Source: Pusillimonas minor (GTDB taxonomy: Bacteria > Pseudomonadota > Gammaproteobacteria > Burkholderiales > Burkholderiaceae_B). From it: DNA of 64,000 nucleotides. Shown one piece after another: positions 1-8,641 of the stretch. The position numbers and the translations under genes are program-made. Position 1 is the first letter of the stretch, and the number at the start of each line of letters is the position of its first letter. The stretch is taken from contig NZ_JACJUU010000001.1 of assembly GCF_014237865.1 (NCBI RefSeq), positions 464,344 to 528,343 on the forward strand, read 5' to 3'. The notes under the pieces are model-generated. The model was not told the DNA's origin and searched no databases. It worked only from the letters and a program-made list of their open reading frames with translations.

Positions 1-2
1 CT

Positions 3-194
3 CAACTTCGCCTAACGATTCTGGACAATCCTAGCGATGTACCCACTGACTTATGGCCAGCCGTGGCTGAGGTCGTTCTTTTGCTGCGACACATTTGTAA
101 GCCAGGCGACGTTCGAGCCGCGCACGCCGAGCTAACCCGATCAGGCGTCACCCCCTGGCGACCTTCCCAAGACCAAAAAACGTAACTCGTCACG
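3..194 (+). CDS. C-terminal end of an unidentified protein (cut by window edge)
   Basis: An open frame enters the window at base 3 and runs 63 codons to a TAA at 192-194. The visible tail contains a predicted helical stretch rich in Val, Leu and Arg and ends in Gln-Lys-Thr. It reads in the same direction as the pilus operon that starts 31 bases later, so it is probably the preceding gene of that transcription unit. I do not recognise the family. Only the end is visible, so its start and full length are unknown. Confidence 0.5.
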
Positions 195-225
195 GGTCTT
201 GCCCTAATAATCCGGAGCTATTTAG

Positions 226-1317
226 ATGCAATTGCACATCAAGGCTGCAGCGTTGATGGCGGCAACGCTCGTCGGCGGGTGCGGATTCGTACCAAAAAAA
301 CCGCCCAAGCCTGTAGAGGGACAACGCATACCGATCAATCTGACTGCACCTAACCCCCGTCCGTGGGCTGGCCCAATGCTCGCCCACCCCAGCCAGCCAG
401 AGCTGATCGCCCTTGCCTCGACGCAAACCGTCCAACCGCCGGCAACGAGTAGCGAAATCACAGCGACGAGCGATACAACTTCCTCTCCAACCGCTAAAGG
501 AGACACCCCACAAACACAAGCGCCTCTAATAGAAGAGAACACTCAACTGGCAAAGCTATCGCCACCGGAAGAGCCGCTTGCGATGTGGCCCGTACTGCTG
601 ACATTCAATCCAAATGAACAGCTGGACAGCTCTGCTACTCGACTCCCCTTAGAGCGTGTCAGCTTTACCTGGCCAGAGCAACCCGTAAAAGTTGTTCTTC
701 CCGAACCGATGAGCACGCCGGAACCGTCGCCAACCCTCCCTGCACCGAGCGAGGCAAGCGCCCAGCCAGTGAACTTACCCGAGGTCAAAAGCGAGTCCCC
801 ATTACATATAGCCAGTAGCCTCCCCTCTGATGCAAAGGCTACAGATCAAGGCTCAAGCGTGAAAACAAGCGTCAAAGAGCAGCAAGACACAAATGGCACG
901 CCGCACTCGAACAGCGAACGGGCCCCAGGCCAGGTCGAGCAAGGCAGCCAGTCCGACGCTGTGGCTCTTAGTAAGACAGACGAACTTGAAAGTCCAGCGC
1001 CCCAGACTGGAACGCAACACGAACCCGATCCTGTACCTGAACCTGTGCCTGAACCCGCGCCACCGCTACTGACGTGGTCCGCACAGGCCGGTATGACCCT
1101 GAGTGAAATGCTGAGCAACTGGGGGGCTGATCAAGGGTGGATTGTTCGCTGGGCCAGCGAATCGGATTATCGGATCGAAGCGCCCTTCTCTATACAGGCA
1201 CCGGATTTCCTGGCGGCCGCATCGCACGTATTTAACGCCTACCGCGACGCGGGGCGCTCTTTTAACGTCACGGCCTATGCCAACCAGGTACTGGTCGTGA
1301 AAGCTCCAACGGATTAA
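226..1317 (+). CDS. pilL: PilL-like lipoprotein with TcpQ-type C-terminal domain
   Basis: A 363-residue outer-membrane-associated lipoprotein of a type IVB (thin) pilus. The N-terminus is a lipoprotein signal with lipobox LVGGC, Cys about residue 19. A long Pro/Ser/Thr/Glu-rich linker (about residues 40-275) follows, including a Pro-Glu-Pro-Val repeat. The last 85 residues resemble the TcpQ C-terminal domain, which in Vibrio helps secretin assembly. The length fits R64 PilL. A GGAG ribosome site sits 10 bases before the ATG. It is the first complete gene of the pil operon and is followed directly by the secretin gene, which supports a secretin-partner role. Confidence 0.8.
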   Translation: MQLHIKAAALMAATLVGGCGFVPKKPPKPVEGQRIPINLTAPNPRPWAGPMLAHPSQPELIALASTQTVQPPATSSEITATSDTTSSPTAKGDTPQTQAPLIEENTQLAKLSPPEEPLAMWPVLLTFNPNEQLDSSATRLPLERVSFTWPEQPVKVVLPEPMSTPEPSPTLPAPSEASAQPVNLPEVKSESPLHIASSLPSDAKATDQGSSVKTSVKEQQDTNGTPHSNSERAPGQVEQGSQSDAVALSKTDELESPAPQTGTQHEPDPVPEPVPEPAPPLLTWSAQAGMTLSEMLSNWGADQGWIVRWASESDYRIEAPFSIQAPDFLAAASHVFNAYRDAGRSFNVTAYANQVLVVKAPTD

Positions 1318-1324
1318 TAAGCCC

Positions 1325-3043
1325 ATGCCTACTTTTAATTATCGGCCAGCTATACGCCTGGTCGCCTCAACGCTTTGCCTTGCAATTATTTCTGGTTGTG
1401 CTGCTTATAAGCGCATTGACGATGCGCCAGAGGTTGCTCAAGAAGCCTTCAACATCGCCCTAGAACAAATCGATGCCCATCGTGAAGGGCGCGAGATCAT
1501 CACGAAGGTCGACGAGCCTTGGATCTCAACCCAGCAAATCAAGCCGAGCACTGAACGGACCCAGAAAATTCCTACCGCGCAGGACTGCCGAGTCCGTCTG
1601 ATTGCTGATGCGCCCCTTTCGCTGGTGGATTTCACGCAGATCGTAGCGGCCGACTGTCAGCTGCCTATACGTATTAGCCAAGACGCCTGGGCGGCCTTGG
1701 CAGGCGGGTCAATTCAAACAAGCGCTACCCCCGCCATGGGGGGCACTGTGCCGATGGTGCCCTCTCTGGGGCCAGCCGCAGCCGCGATGGCACCCGCAGC
1801 CAACGCGCCAACCGGCCGAAACTTTGCCTACTCCACCAGTGGTGAGCGCCAGATTCAACCGCTTCGATGGCTGGGCAAACCACTATCTGGGCTGCTGGAT
1901 GTGGTGACCTCTCAACTGGGCTTGTCCTGGTCGTATCGCAACAATGCGGTCGTGATCCACTATTTAGACACGCGCACATTTCGTGTCGCCCTTTCTTCAG
2001 AGCTCGATGTCGAGGCCAATGTCACCAGTGGCGCAAGCCTGACCTCCGGCACGGGGGGGAGTGGCAACGGCACCAGCGCCAGCGAAACAACCTCTGAGAC
2101 ATCGCAACGCACGCTGATGAGCATCAAATCGCGCTTTGGCGCCGATGTGCAACGCGCTGTTCAGGCCATGCTGACCCCAGGGGTCGGACAGCACGCATTT
2201 TCTCCGTCCATCGGCACAATTACCGTGACCGACACACCCGATGTGCTGGACCGCATTGGGCAATATATTGAGAACACCAATGCGCGTATGAGCCGACAAG
2301 CCATGCTGTATGTGACGGTGGCCTCTGTAGAGCTGACCGACTCGGACAGTCTGGGCATCAACTGGAACATGGTGTGGCGATCATTAAACGGCAGTTTTGG
2401 TGCTGGTTTTACCAACGGATTTTCTCCTTTGGAAAGCTCTGCCAGTGTGGGTTTTGGCATTTTGGATACCGCTTCCGGGCGTGCTGGCCAGTTTGGCGGC
2501 ACCCAGGCTATTTTGAGCGCCCTGTCCAAACAAGGGGCCGTGTCCATCATGCGTCAACGGGGTGTCACAACGCAGCACCTGCAGCCTACCCCGATCCACC
2601 TGACTAACGAGCGCCAATATGTGTGCGGCCGCAGTCAAACCAACACGGCTCAAGTCGGTTCTACCGAATCAACGACGCTCTGCAGCGTGGTCACAGGGTT
2701 TGCCATGGACATATTGCCGGACATTCATGATGAGCACCTGACCCTTCAGTTCTCGCTGAACATGTCGCCACCGGCTCGCATTGAAATGGTCCCCGGCAAC
2801 CCCGAGCGGCCGGAATATACCGCGTCTGTGGATCGTCAGACCTTTTTGCAACGGGTTGGGATGCGTTCTGGCCAAACTTTGGTGATTTCGGACTTCCAGG
2901 AAGCCAGCGAATCGTCAAACAAGCAAGGTATCGGCGGTACCTCGGCCTGGGCAGTGACGGGCGGTGGTGCCCGTGAAAAGACCCGGCGCGTTCTGGTCAT
3001 CATTATTTCGCCACGCATCATGCCGACGCAGCAGGACAGTTAG
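1325..3043 (+). CDS. pilN: PilN, outer-membrane secretin lipoprotein of type IVB pilus
   Basis: A 572-residue secretin expected to form the outer-membrane channel for the thin pilus. It has a lipoprotein signal with the lipobox ending at Cys 25 (ISGC). An N-terminal periplasmic region follows, then a Gly/Ser/Thr-rich insert near residues 235-260, then the C-terminal secretin core from about residue 300. The core includes the family pattern near residues 485-530 (VGMRSGQTLVISDF) and ends in hydrophobic strands (VLVIIISPRIMP). It starts 8 bases after pilL and ends 2 bases before pilM, consistent with co-translation. Confidence 0.93.
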   Translation: MPTFNYRPAIRLVASTLCLAIISGCAAYKRIDDAPEVAQEAFNIALEQIDAHREGREIITKVDEPWISTQQIKPSTERTQKIPTAQDCRVRLIADAPLSLVDFTQIVAADCQLPIRISQDAWAALAGGSIQTSATPAMGGTVPMVPSLGPAAAAMAPAANAPTGRNFAYSTSGERQIQPLRWLGKPLSGLLDVVTSQLGLSWSYRNNAVVIHYLDTRTFRVALSSELDVEANVTSGASLTSGTGGSGNGTSASETTSETSQRTLMSIKSRFGADVQRAVQAMLTPGVGQHAFSPSIGTITVTDTPDVLDRIGQYIENTNARMSRQAMLYVTVASVELTDSDSLGINWNMVWRSLNGSFGAGFTNGFSPLESSASVGFGILDTASGRAGQFGGTQAILSALSKQGAVSIMRQRGVTTQHLQPTPIHLTNERQYVCGRSQTNTAQVGSTESTTLCSVVTGFAMDILPDIHDEHLTLQFSLNMSPPARIEMVPGNPERPEYTASVDRQTFLQRVGMRSGQTLVISDFQEASESSNKQGIGGTSAWAVTGGGAREKTRRVLVIIISPRIMPTQQDS

Positions 3044-3045
3044 CC

Positions 3046-3483
3046 ATGCCGGTATTTTTCCTGGTTCTTCTTATAGTCATGACGATTCAGGACAAGGTAT
3101 ATGAGGTAGGTCGATCAACACAAACGCTCAACAAAGAGACTCGCGCACGCACGCTGGGAAGCGACCTGCTCGTTGTACGCAACGCACTGGCTGCTTACCG
3201 TCGGGACAACCCCGCCGAATTAGGCACGGTCAACCTCGCAGCGCTGGGCTTACCCAACTGGTTCACCCCTTCAGCGCAATTGCACGCTTTGATTGATTCG
3301 ACCAATGCTTATGTCTATTACACACCGCGTGACGACAAGCCAGACTTGATGGCAATTCTGGGGACGGCCGTCCCCGCCAGCGCGGGCGTAGCACGCAACG
3401 GACAGTTGCAATCGCCCCACTCTCATTCTTCTATCCCTTTGCCCGCCGCCATACCGAATGGGAGCATTGTCTTGATGCTTTAG
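3046..3483 (+). CDS. pilM: PilM, small membrane-anchored type IVB pilus protein
   Basis: A 145-residue protein with one N-terminal hydrophobic segment (residues 2-12, no clear cleavage site). A mostly polar periplasmic domain follows, with a YRRDNP motif near residue 50. Length and operon position agree with R64 PilM, an inner-membrane protein of unknown exact function needed for thin-pilus formation. Here it lies after pilN rather than before it, a local order swap relative to R64. The call rests on length, topology and synteny; there is no catalytic motif. Confidence 0.75.
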   Translation: MPVFFLVLLIVMTIQDKVYEVGRSTQTLNKETRARTLGSDLLVVRNALAAYRRDNPAELGTVNLAALGLPNWFTPSAQLHALIDSTNAYVYYTPRDDKPDLMAILGTAVPASAGVARNGQLQSPHSHSSIPLPAAIPNGSIVLML

Positions 3484-3522
3484 TCGGCTGGCACCGCGGG
3501 CGCGTTGCAGGACAACAGCGAC

Positions 3523-4869
3523 ATGACGCAAGCGGTCACTCTTTTTAAAACTGTCAAAGGCGTCACCCCGATCAAGGTGGGGCGCCGTATCCTAATTTCT
3601 GGCCTGTACTGGCAAGTATTGCCCGGCAGCCAGAATTACATGCAAGAAGCCAAGAAAATTGCGCGACGTGAACGCGAGCGCACCCAACAGGCGCTTGAGG
3701 TCGTATTACTTCGTCGCCATACGGATGTCGTACAAGCAGGTTTTGTCGTGCGCGGGGGCCGTGCCAAAAAAGGGACGGTCTCGCTGGCGGCGGTAGCGGC
3801 CGATAGTCTTGGCGCAACCTTTATTGCTGCTTTTGCATTGCCCGATGGCCGCTTCGCCTTAGCCGCTGCACTGCACAATGCCATCGTTCCCGACTCTGAC
3901 GGCGTCTTCGATGCCCAAGAGGCCCAGCACAAAATCCAGGAGCTTTGGAACTCGCTCTCGGGTAGCGTCAGTGCAGGTGAGCTGGTTGTGTATGCGCCAC
4001 CTGAACTTTGGGCCGACGCCAAGCCAGTTGAGCTTGCCGACCTCATTCCCAATATCCGGCGCAGCCACCGTCTTCGCCAACGCCTGACACTAAACAACCA
4101 TAACCTCGTGACCTGGGTTGTCTGGGGTGTACTCCTCTTGGCCGCAGCCAGTGCCTGGGGACTTTGGGAGCATCACCAAGCGCGGCTTGCGCAAGAAAGA
4201 GCCCTTGCTCGCGCACAGGAGCTTGAACGCTTGCGCGGTCAAGTCGGGTTAAGCGCTTCGGATTTGTCCTTGATGCGTCCGTGGACCTCACAGCCTGCGG
4301 TACTGACCCTGGCGCAGCACTGTTCTGATGCCATCGGGCAAGTTCCTTTGACGCTCGATGGTTGGGTGCTGCTCAACGCCCAATGTTCGGCTAAAACCGC
4401 CAGTGCCTCATTCGCCCGAACAGACGGGCGCACGGTTCGCGGCTTTACTCAAGCGGCTCAGCGCTGGCGTACCGGCGTTGGCGTTCAGTTCTCCACTGAC
4501 GGTGACCTGGGCACATTGGATTGGCCCATGGCCATGCCGGCAGGTGGCGACGACGCCTTGGCCCCACTCAACGTGCGAAGTGCTGCCTTTATGAGCTGGT
4601 GGCAAGAACGTCTGGTTCCTTTTGAGACCAGCACAACAACCTCCACGCTGGCACCGGGCTACGCCCCACCGCCAAACGTGCAAGACCCGAAACTGACTGC
4701 ACCGCATTGGAAAACACTGCGCTGGTCAATCAAATCCACACCCCGTAACCCGACATCGCTTCTGGCTGATTTCAACTTGCCGGGCATTCGCCTGCAAGAA
4801 ATTGGCTTGGCTTTTGGCGGCAATGGGGAATTGAACTGGACTTTAAAAGGTGAACTTTATGGCGAGTAA
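3523..4869 (+). CDS. pilO: PilO, type IVB pilus assembly protein
   Basis: A bitopic inner-membrane protein of about 448 residues: a cytoplasmic N-terminal domain, a single membrane helix near residues 200-220 (rich in Val, Leu, Ala, Trp), then a coiled segment and a periplasmic C-terminal domain. This matches PilO of IncI-type pili. I place the start at the ATG 3523 because AGGA lies about 10 bases upstream; an in-frame TTG at 3505 would add six residues. The 3' end overlaps pilP by 11 bases. Confidence 0.85.
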   Translation: MTQAVTLFKTVKGVTPIKVGRRILISGLYWQVLPGSQNYMQEAKKIARRERERTQQALEVVLLRRHTDVVQAGFVVRGGRAKKGTVSLAAVAADSLGATFIAAFALPDGRFALAAALHNAIVPDSDGVFDAQEAQHKIQELWNSLSGSVSAGELVVYAPPELWADAKPVELADLIPNIRRSHRLRQRLTLNNHNLVTWVVWGVLLLAAASAWGLWEHHQARLAQERALARAQELERLRGQVGLSASDLSLMRPWTSQPAVLTLAQHCSDAIGQVPLTLDGWVLLNAQCSAKTASASFARTDGRTVRGFTQAAQRWRTGVGVQFSTDGDLGTLDWPMAMPAGGDDALAPLNVRSAAFMSWWQERLVPFETSTTTSTLAPGYAPPPNVQDPKLTAPHWKTLRWSIKSTPRNPTSLLADFNLPGIRLQEIGLAFGGNGELNWTLKGELYGE

Positions 4870-5365
4870 ACATACCGCCCACTTACTGCTGGTTCTCTTT
4901 AGCAGTTTGTCCCTACCGACACTCGGTCATGCCCAGACCGACAAGCCGCCGGTAACCGTCAGCGACCTGGACGCCATCTTGCAAGAGGAGATTTTGCTTA
5001 AAGCCATGGCCAACAGAGCAAAGCAGCGTGCTGAACTGGGCCGCTTTGATAGCGCAGCGAAAACTGCCGACCTGACTAACCCCACTCTGCCGCAACTAGC
5101 ATGGCGTCGCTCAACCGCTTCTGGCTGGTTAGCCAAGCTTTATCTGAACGACGGCTCATCAGTGATTGTCTCGCACGGTGAATTGCTGCCTGGCGGTTAC
5201 GTCGTCGCCCAGATCAACGAGAACGGCGTCAAGCTCAAGCACAACGACGAGCTCATCGACCTGAGTGCCGCCAGTAGCGGCGCGCCCACACCAAGCCAGA
5301 ACAGTGCGCCGGCGGCCATGATGCCGCCCTCTTTTGTACCTCCCCCACAAGGACGCTTGCCATGA
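4859..5365 (+). CDS. pilP: PilP, periplasmic type IVB pilus biogenesis protein
   Basis: About 168 residues with a cleavable signal peptide (hydrophobic LLLVLFSSLSLP segment, Ala-x-Ala-like end near residue 26). The mature domain has an acidic Leu-rich helix and then a beta-rich part (GWLAKLYLNDGSS, GYVVAQINENGVKL), ending in a Pro-rich tail. This is the PilP architecture, a periplasmic protein linking inner-membrane and secretin parts. The ATG at 4859 is preferred over GTG 4850 because the AAGGTG ribosome site is better spaced. The stop overlaps the pilQ start. Confidence 0.82.
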   Translation: MASKHTAHLLLVLFSSLSLPTLGHAQTDKPPVTVSDLDAILQEEILLKAMANRAKQRAELGRFDSAAKTADLTNPTLPQLAWRRSTASGWLAKLYLNDGSSVIVSHGELLPGGYVVAQINENGVKLKHNDELIDLSAASSGAPTPSQNSAPAAMMPPSFVPPPQGRLP

Positions 5366-7023
5366 ATACGCTGGTGGATGCCGGTCTGAACGCATCAGAG
5401 ACACTTGACCTTCCTGAACTCGACCGCCTGGTCCCTGAAACGCCCGAAGCGCTGACACAGAATCAGACTGACGCGCCAGATCGCCTGGTCCTTGTATCGG
5501 CCATCGACGATCATGATTACCATGCCGTGCCCGCAGTGCGCGCCAAAGCCGCGCTTACGGATGACGGCGTGCTTTACCTGACTGAAGACGCACGCAGCGA
5601 CATGTTGGTGCGCAGTTACATCGCCAGCCTGGATCGGCGCAAAGCACTCTCAGAAGGCAAAATCGCTCCATATCACACGGTCTATGAAGTGCCATATTCT
5701 GAAATTCAGCGCTTGTACACGGCAGCGGCAGATCCAACGGCCACCGGTCTGGCGGGACTTCGGCGCACAGCTGAAGAGAGTTATGCCATTTCGATGATTT
5801 CCGAAGCGGCTAAAGAACAGGCCTCGGATATTTTCATTGAGGTCTATCCTGATAGCGCTGAAATCCATTATCGGATTGTGGGTGACATCGAGCGCCGCTT
5901 TTCCATGAAGCCAGAGCGCGCGAAACAGTTGGTGCGCACGATCTACGACTCAATGTCTGAAGCAACTGACCCGCATTACGACCCAACTCGGGATCAAAGC
6001 GGGCGCATTGCGAAACGTCATACCAGCGGCCTGGGTCTGCATCAGGTGCGAGTGTCGACCGGACCGACCGACGAAGAGCGCCCTTTCATGGCACTTCGGC
6101 TGCACTATGACCTGGGTGAACCTCGCTCTTTGGTCAAGCTCGGTTTTTCCCAAGCGCAGAACGACGCGATTAACGACGTGACCGCACACGCATCGGGTAT
6201 CGCCCTTTTCAGTGGTCCGACCGGTTCGGGTAAATCTACCTCACTGGCAAACTTTATCGGGCTTCGCCAGAAGCTCGATGGTTGCCGTCGCAAGGTTATC
6301 GCGCTGGAGGACCCGCCAGAGATTCCAATTTACGGGGTTGTGCAAAAGGCGGTACTTCGCAAAGGGCTGGGACGCGAAGCAGAGGGCCAGGCTTGGATTG
6401 CCGGGTTTGAAACCCTCATGCGTTGGAACCCGGACTGGATCATCGCTGGTGAGCTTCGCCTTCGCGAAACCATGGACGCTGCCCTCAAAAGCGCGCTGAC
6501 CAACCACCTGACCTGGGGCATGCTGCACGCAAGTTCAGCCACCTTGGTACCGACCCGCTTGCAAGAGGCCGGCATTGAAATGGGCTATTTAAGCGATCCG
6601 GAGATTTTCCGGCTTTTCGCTAACCAAAGCCTGGTGCCACAACTGTGCCCTCACTGCAGCGTCAGCTTTACCAAAGGCCAATCCGGCTTAGCCGAAGGGC
6701 TTGAACGTCGCATCAAAGCCCATTGCACCGCCGATACGGTTCGATTGCGTAACTACTCTGGATGCGATCACTGCTATCGCGGCGTCTTGCGTGTTCGCAC
6801 CATCTGCGCCGAAGTGATGACAACGGATCACGCTCTACTCAGTAAGTTTCGACATGAGGGCGCGCAAGCCATGCGACGCTTTTGGGTTAGGGAGCGTGGC
6901 GGAATCACCAAAGCGGCCCACATGATCGAAAAGATTAACCAAGGTCTGATCGATCCGGCTGATGCCGAACGCATTGTTTCGCCTTTGGATGCCGATGCCC
7001 ACCTCTGGGGAGATAGCACTTGA
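5362..7023 (+). CDS. pilQ: PilQ, assembly ATPase of type IVB pilus (GspE family)
   Basis: A 553-residue hexameric traffic ATPase that powers pilin polymerisation from the cytoplasmic side. It has an N-terminal domain of about 140 residues and a GspE-like ASDIF segment near 153. Walker A (GPTGSGKS) lies about residue 284 and the Walker B region (DWIIAGELR) about 359. An HAS motif follows as part of the His box. Two Cys-x-x-Cys pairs (LCPHC, GCDHC) near residues 430 and 470 form the expected zinc site. The ATG overlaps the pilP stop by 4 bases, and the TGA overlaps the TTG start of pilR. Confidence 0.93.
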   Translation: MNTLVDAGLNASETLDLPELDRLVPETPEALTQNQTDAPDRLVLVSAIDDHDYHAVPAVRAKAALTDDGVLYLTEDARSDMLVRSYIASLDRRKALSEGKIAPYHTVYEVPYSEIQRLYTAAADPTATGLAGLRRTAEESYAISMISEAAKEQASDIFIEVYPDSAEIHYRIVGDIERRFSMKPERAKQLVRTIYDSMSEATDPHYDPTRDQSGRIAKRHTSGLGLHQVRVSTGPTDEERPFMALRLHYDLGEPRSLVKLGFSQAQNDAINDVTAHASGIALFSGPTGSGKSTSLANFIGLRQKLDGCRRKVIALEDPPEIPIYGVVQKAVLRKGLGREAEGQAWIAGFETLMRWNPDWIIAGELRLRETMDAALKSALTNHLTWGMLHASSATLVPTRLQEAGIEMGYLSDPEIFRLFANQSLVPQLCPHCSVSFTKGQSGLAEGLERRIKAHCTADTVRLRNYSGCDHCYRGVLRVRTICAEVMTTDHALLSKFRHEGAQAMRRFWVRERGGITKAAHMIEKINQGLIDPADAERIVSPLDADAHLWGDST

Positions 7024-8132
7024 ATGATCTAGTCCGATACTTGAACGCCAGAGCCAGACGCAAAGCCTTCAAACGTGAGCAGCGGATCGACTTTTACCGG
7101 GCCATGTATCTATATCAGCGTGCGGGAGCCAGGAAACTGGAAACCCTGCGCAAACTGGCCGATACCTTTGGCGCGCATCTATCGGCCGGGCAACGCATGG
7201 CTAATCGCATGGCGGCGCTACTAGGGGCCAAACGGCCCCCTTTTGTACCGACCATCGCCAAAGTGGCTCAAACCGGCATCTTGCACAGCAATTTACCGCT
7301 GTCTGAAGCCTTGCGTGAGTGGCTCCCTTCGGCCGAGTGCGCCATTCTGGCTGCGGGGGAATCATCTGGCAATTTGGCGCAGGCTTGCCAGATGGCTGGC
7401 AAGTTCGCCCGCCAGCAAGGCGGCATGTGGCGACAAATCATTGGCGCCTTTGCCTACCCATTGTTCTTGATCCTGGGGCTTATGGGTATTTTGTACATGA
7501 TCGCTGGCGTTGTGCTACCCAGTATGGAGATCACCCGAACTGATACTTACAGCCCGTTAACGCAACTGACGATTTTTGCCGCCCAGTCGGTGCACGATTA
7601 CTGGTTGTTAGCCATCACCGTGCCCATCCTGCTGGCCATCGGGATCACGTTATCTTTACCTCGATGGTGCGGTGGCTGGCGCACCAAAGCCGATCGCTTT
7701 GCACCGTGGTCGTTTTATCGGCGCATCCAGGGCGCGCTGTTTTTATATTCATTTGCTGTTCTTCAAAAAAGCGGCCTACCGCTTCAAGGTGCGCTGGCCA
7801 TCCTGGCCAGCACCGCTACCCCGTACCTTAAATCCCGGATCAACGCGGCCATGTATGGCGTTCGTCAAGGCTACAACCTGGGCGAATCGTTTCGTCATGC
7901 GGGCCACGAGTTTCCGGATTGGGAGGCGCTACCGGTTCTAGAAAGTATGAGTTCCCAATCAGGCTTTGCAGATGCCCTGATCGAGTACGCCGAGAACTGG
8001 CTGGACGACACCACGTACTTCATCGAGAAGTATTCAAAACGCGCCAATAGCATCGGCACGGTTTGGGTGCTTTTGTGGATCGCCCTGCTCATGAGCACCA
8101 TTTTTGAACTTATTTCAATGTCATTTCGCTAA
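7020..8132 (+). CDS. pilR: PilR, polytopic inner-membrane platform protein (GspF family)
   Basis: A 370-residue T2SSF-type membrane protein that anchors the assembly ATPase. It has a basic N-terminal cytoplasmic segment, a hydrophobic block near residues 140-165, a second pair near 195-215, a repeated cytoplasmic domain with the family-typical LQGALAILA and GYNLGESFRHAG segments, and a final membrane helix near residues 345-365. The apparent start is TTG at 7020, overlapping the pilQ stop (TTGA arrangement). Nearly all type IVB operons place this gene directly after the ATPase. Confidence 0.9.
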   Translation: MNDLVRYLNARARRKAFKREQRIDFYRAMYLYQRAGARKLETLRKLADTFGAHLSAGQRMANRMAALLGAKRPPFVPTIAKVAQTGILHSNLPLSEALREWLPSAECAILAAGESSGNLAQACQMAGKFARQQGGMWRQIIGAFAYPLFLILGLMGILYMIAGVVLPSMEITRTDTYSPLTQLTIFAAQSVHDYWLLAITVPILLAIGITLSLPRWCGGWRTKADRFAPWSFYRRIQGALFLYSFAVLQKSGLPLQGALAILASTATPYLKSRINAAMYGVRQGYNLGESFRHAGHEFPDWEALPVLESMSSQSGFADALIEYAENWLDDTTYFIEKYSKRANSIGTVWVLLWIALLMSTIFELISMSFR

Positions 8133-8145
8133 AAAGGTTTCAACC

Positions 8146-8637
8146 ATGAACTTGCTTCGCTTCATTCTTAAGCGCAAAACAACCGTCAACCCGCAACGCG
8201 GTATGTTCACTTTGCCCGCCATGGGCTCGATCGCCCTGGTAGCGCTGGCACTCGCGGCTACCTACGGGATCTATCGCTATATCACCAACAGCTACTCGGT
8301 CACGATCGAAAGCACCAATCTAATGTCGATCGTCAGTGGCGCCAAATCCCTCAAAACGAACGGCTCATACGCATCGGTAGATAACGCCGCACTGCAGCGT
8401 ATTCGCGCTTTTGGGAACATGACCGGCGGCCAGTCAGGCGGCACCGTTCGAAATGGTTGGAGCGGCACCGTGGTCGTTTCGGGCACAGCCAGTCAACTGG
8501 AAATTCAGTACAACAGCATTCCCGCATCAGCCTGCGATCGCTTTCTGGCTCGCGCCACTGATAGCGGCGAGTTCGCTGCGCCACTGCCGACCTGCGCCGC
8601 AACGGGTAACTCAGATCTGACCTTTATCGCCTATTGA
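8146..8637 (+). CDS. pilS: PilS, major type IVB prepilin
   Basis: A 163-residue prepilin, the structural subunit of the thin pilus. A basic leader ends in Gln-Arg-Gly; cleavage after that Gly would leave Met-Phe-Thr-Leu-Pro followed by a 20-residue hydrophobic helix (SIALVALALAATYG). The C-terminal half holds two cysteines (near residues 135 and 153) for the usual disulphide. The Glu normally found at mature position 5 is not present; Pro occupies it. I start at ATG 8146 (AAAAAGG about 8 bases upstream); an upstream in-frame ATG at 8104 lies inside pilR. Confidence 0.85.
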   Translation: MNLLRFILKRKTTVNPQRGMFTLPAMGSIALVALALAATYGIYRYITNSYSVTIESTNLMSIVSGAKSLKTNGSYASVDNAALQRIRAFGNMTGGQSGGTVRNGWSGTVVVSGTASQLEIQYNSIPASACDRFLARATDSGEFAAPLPTCAATGNSDLTFIAY

Positions 8638-8641
8638 CGCC

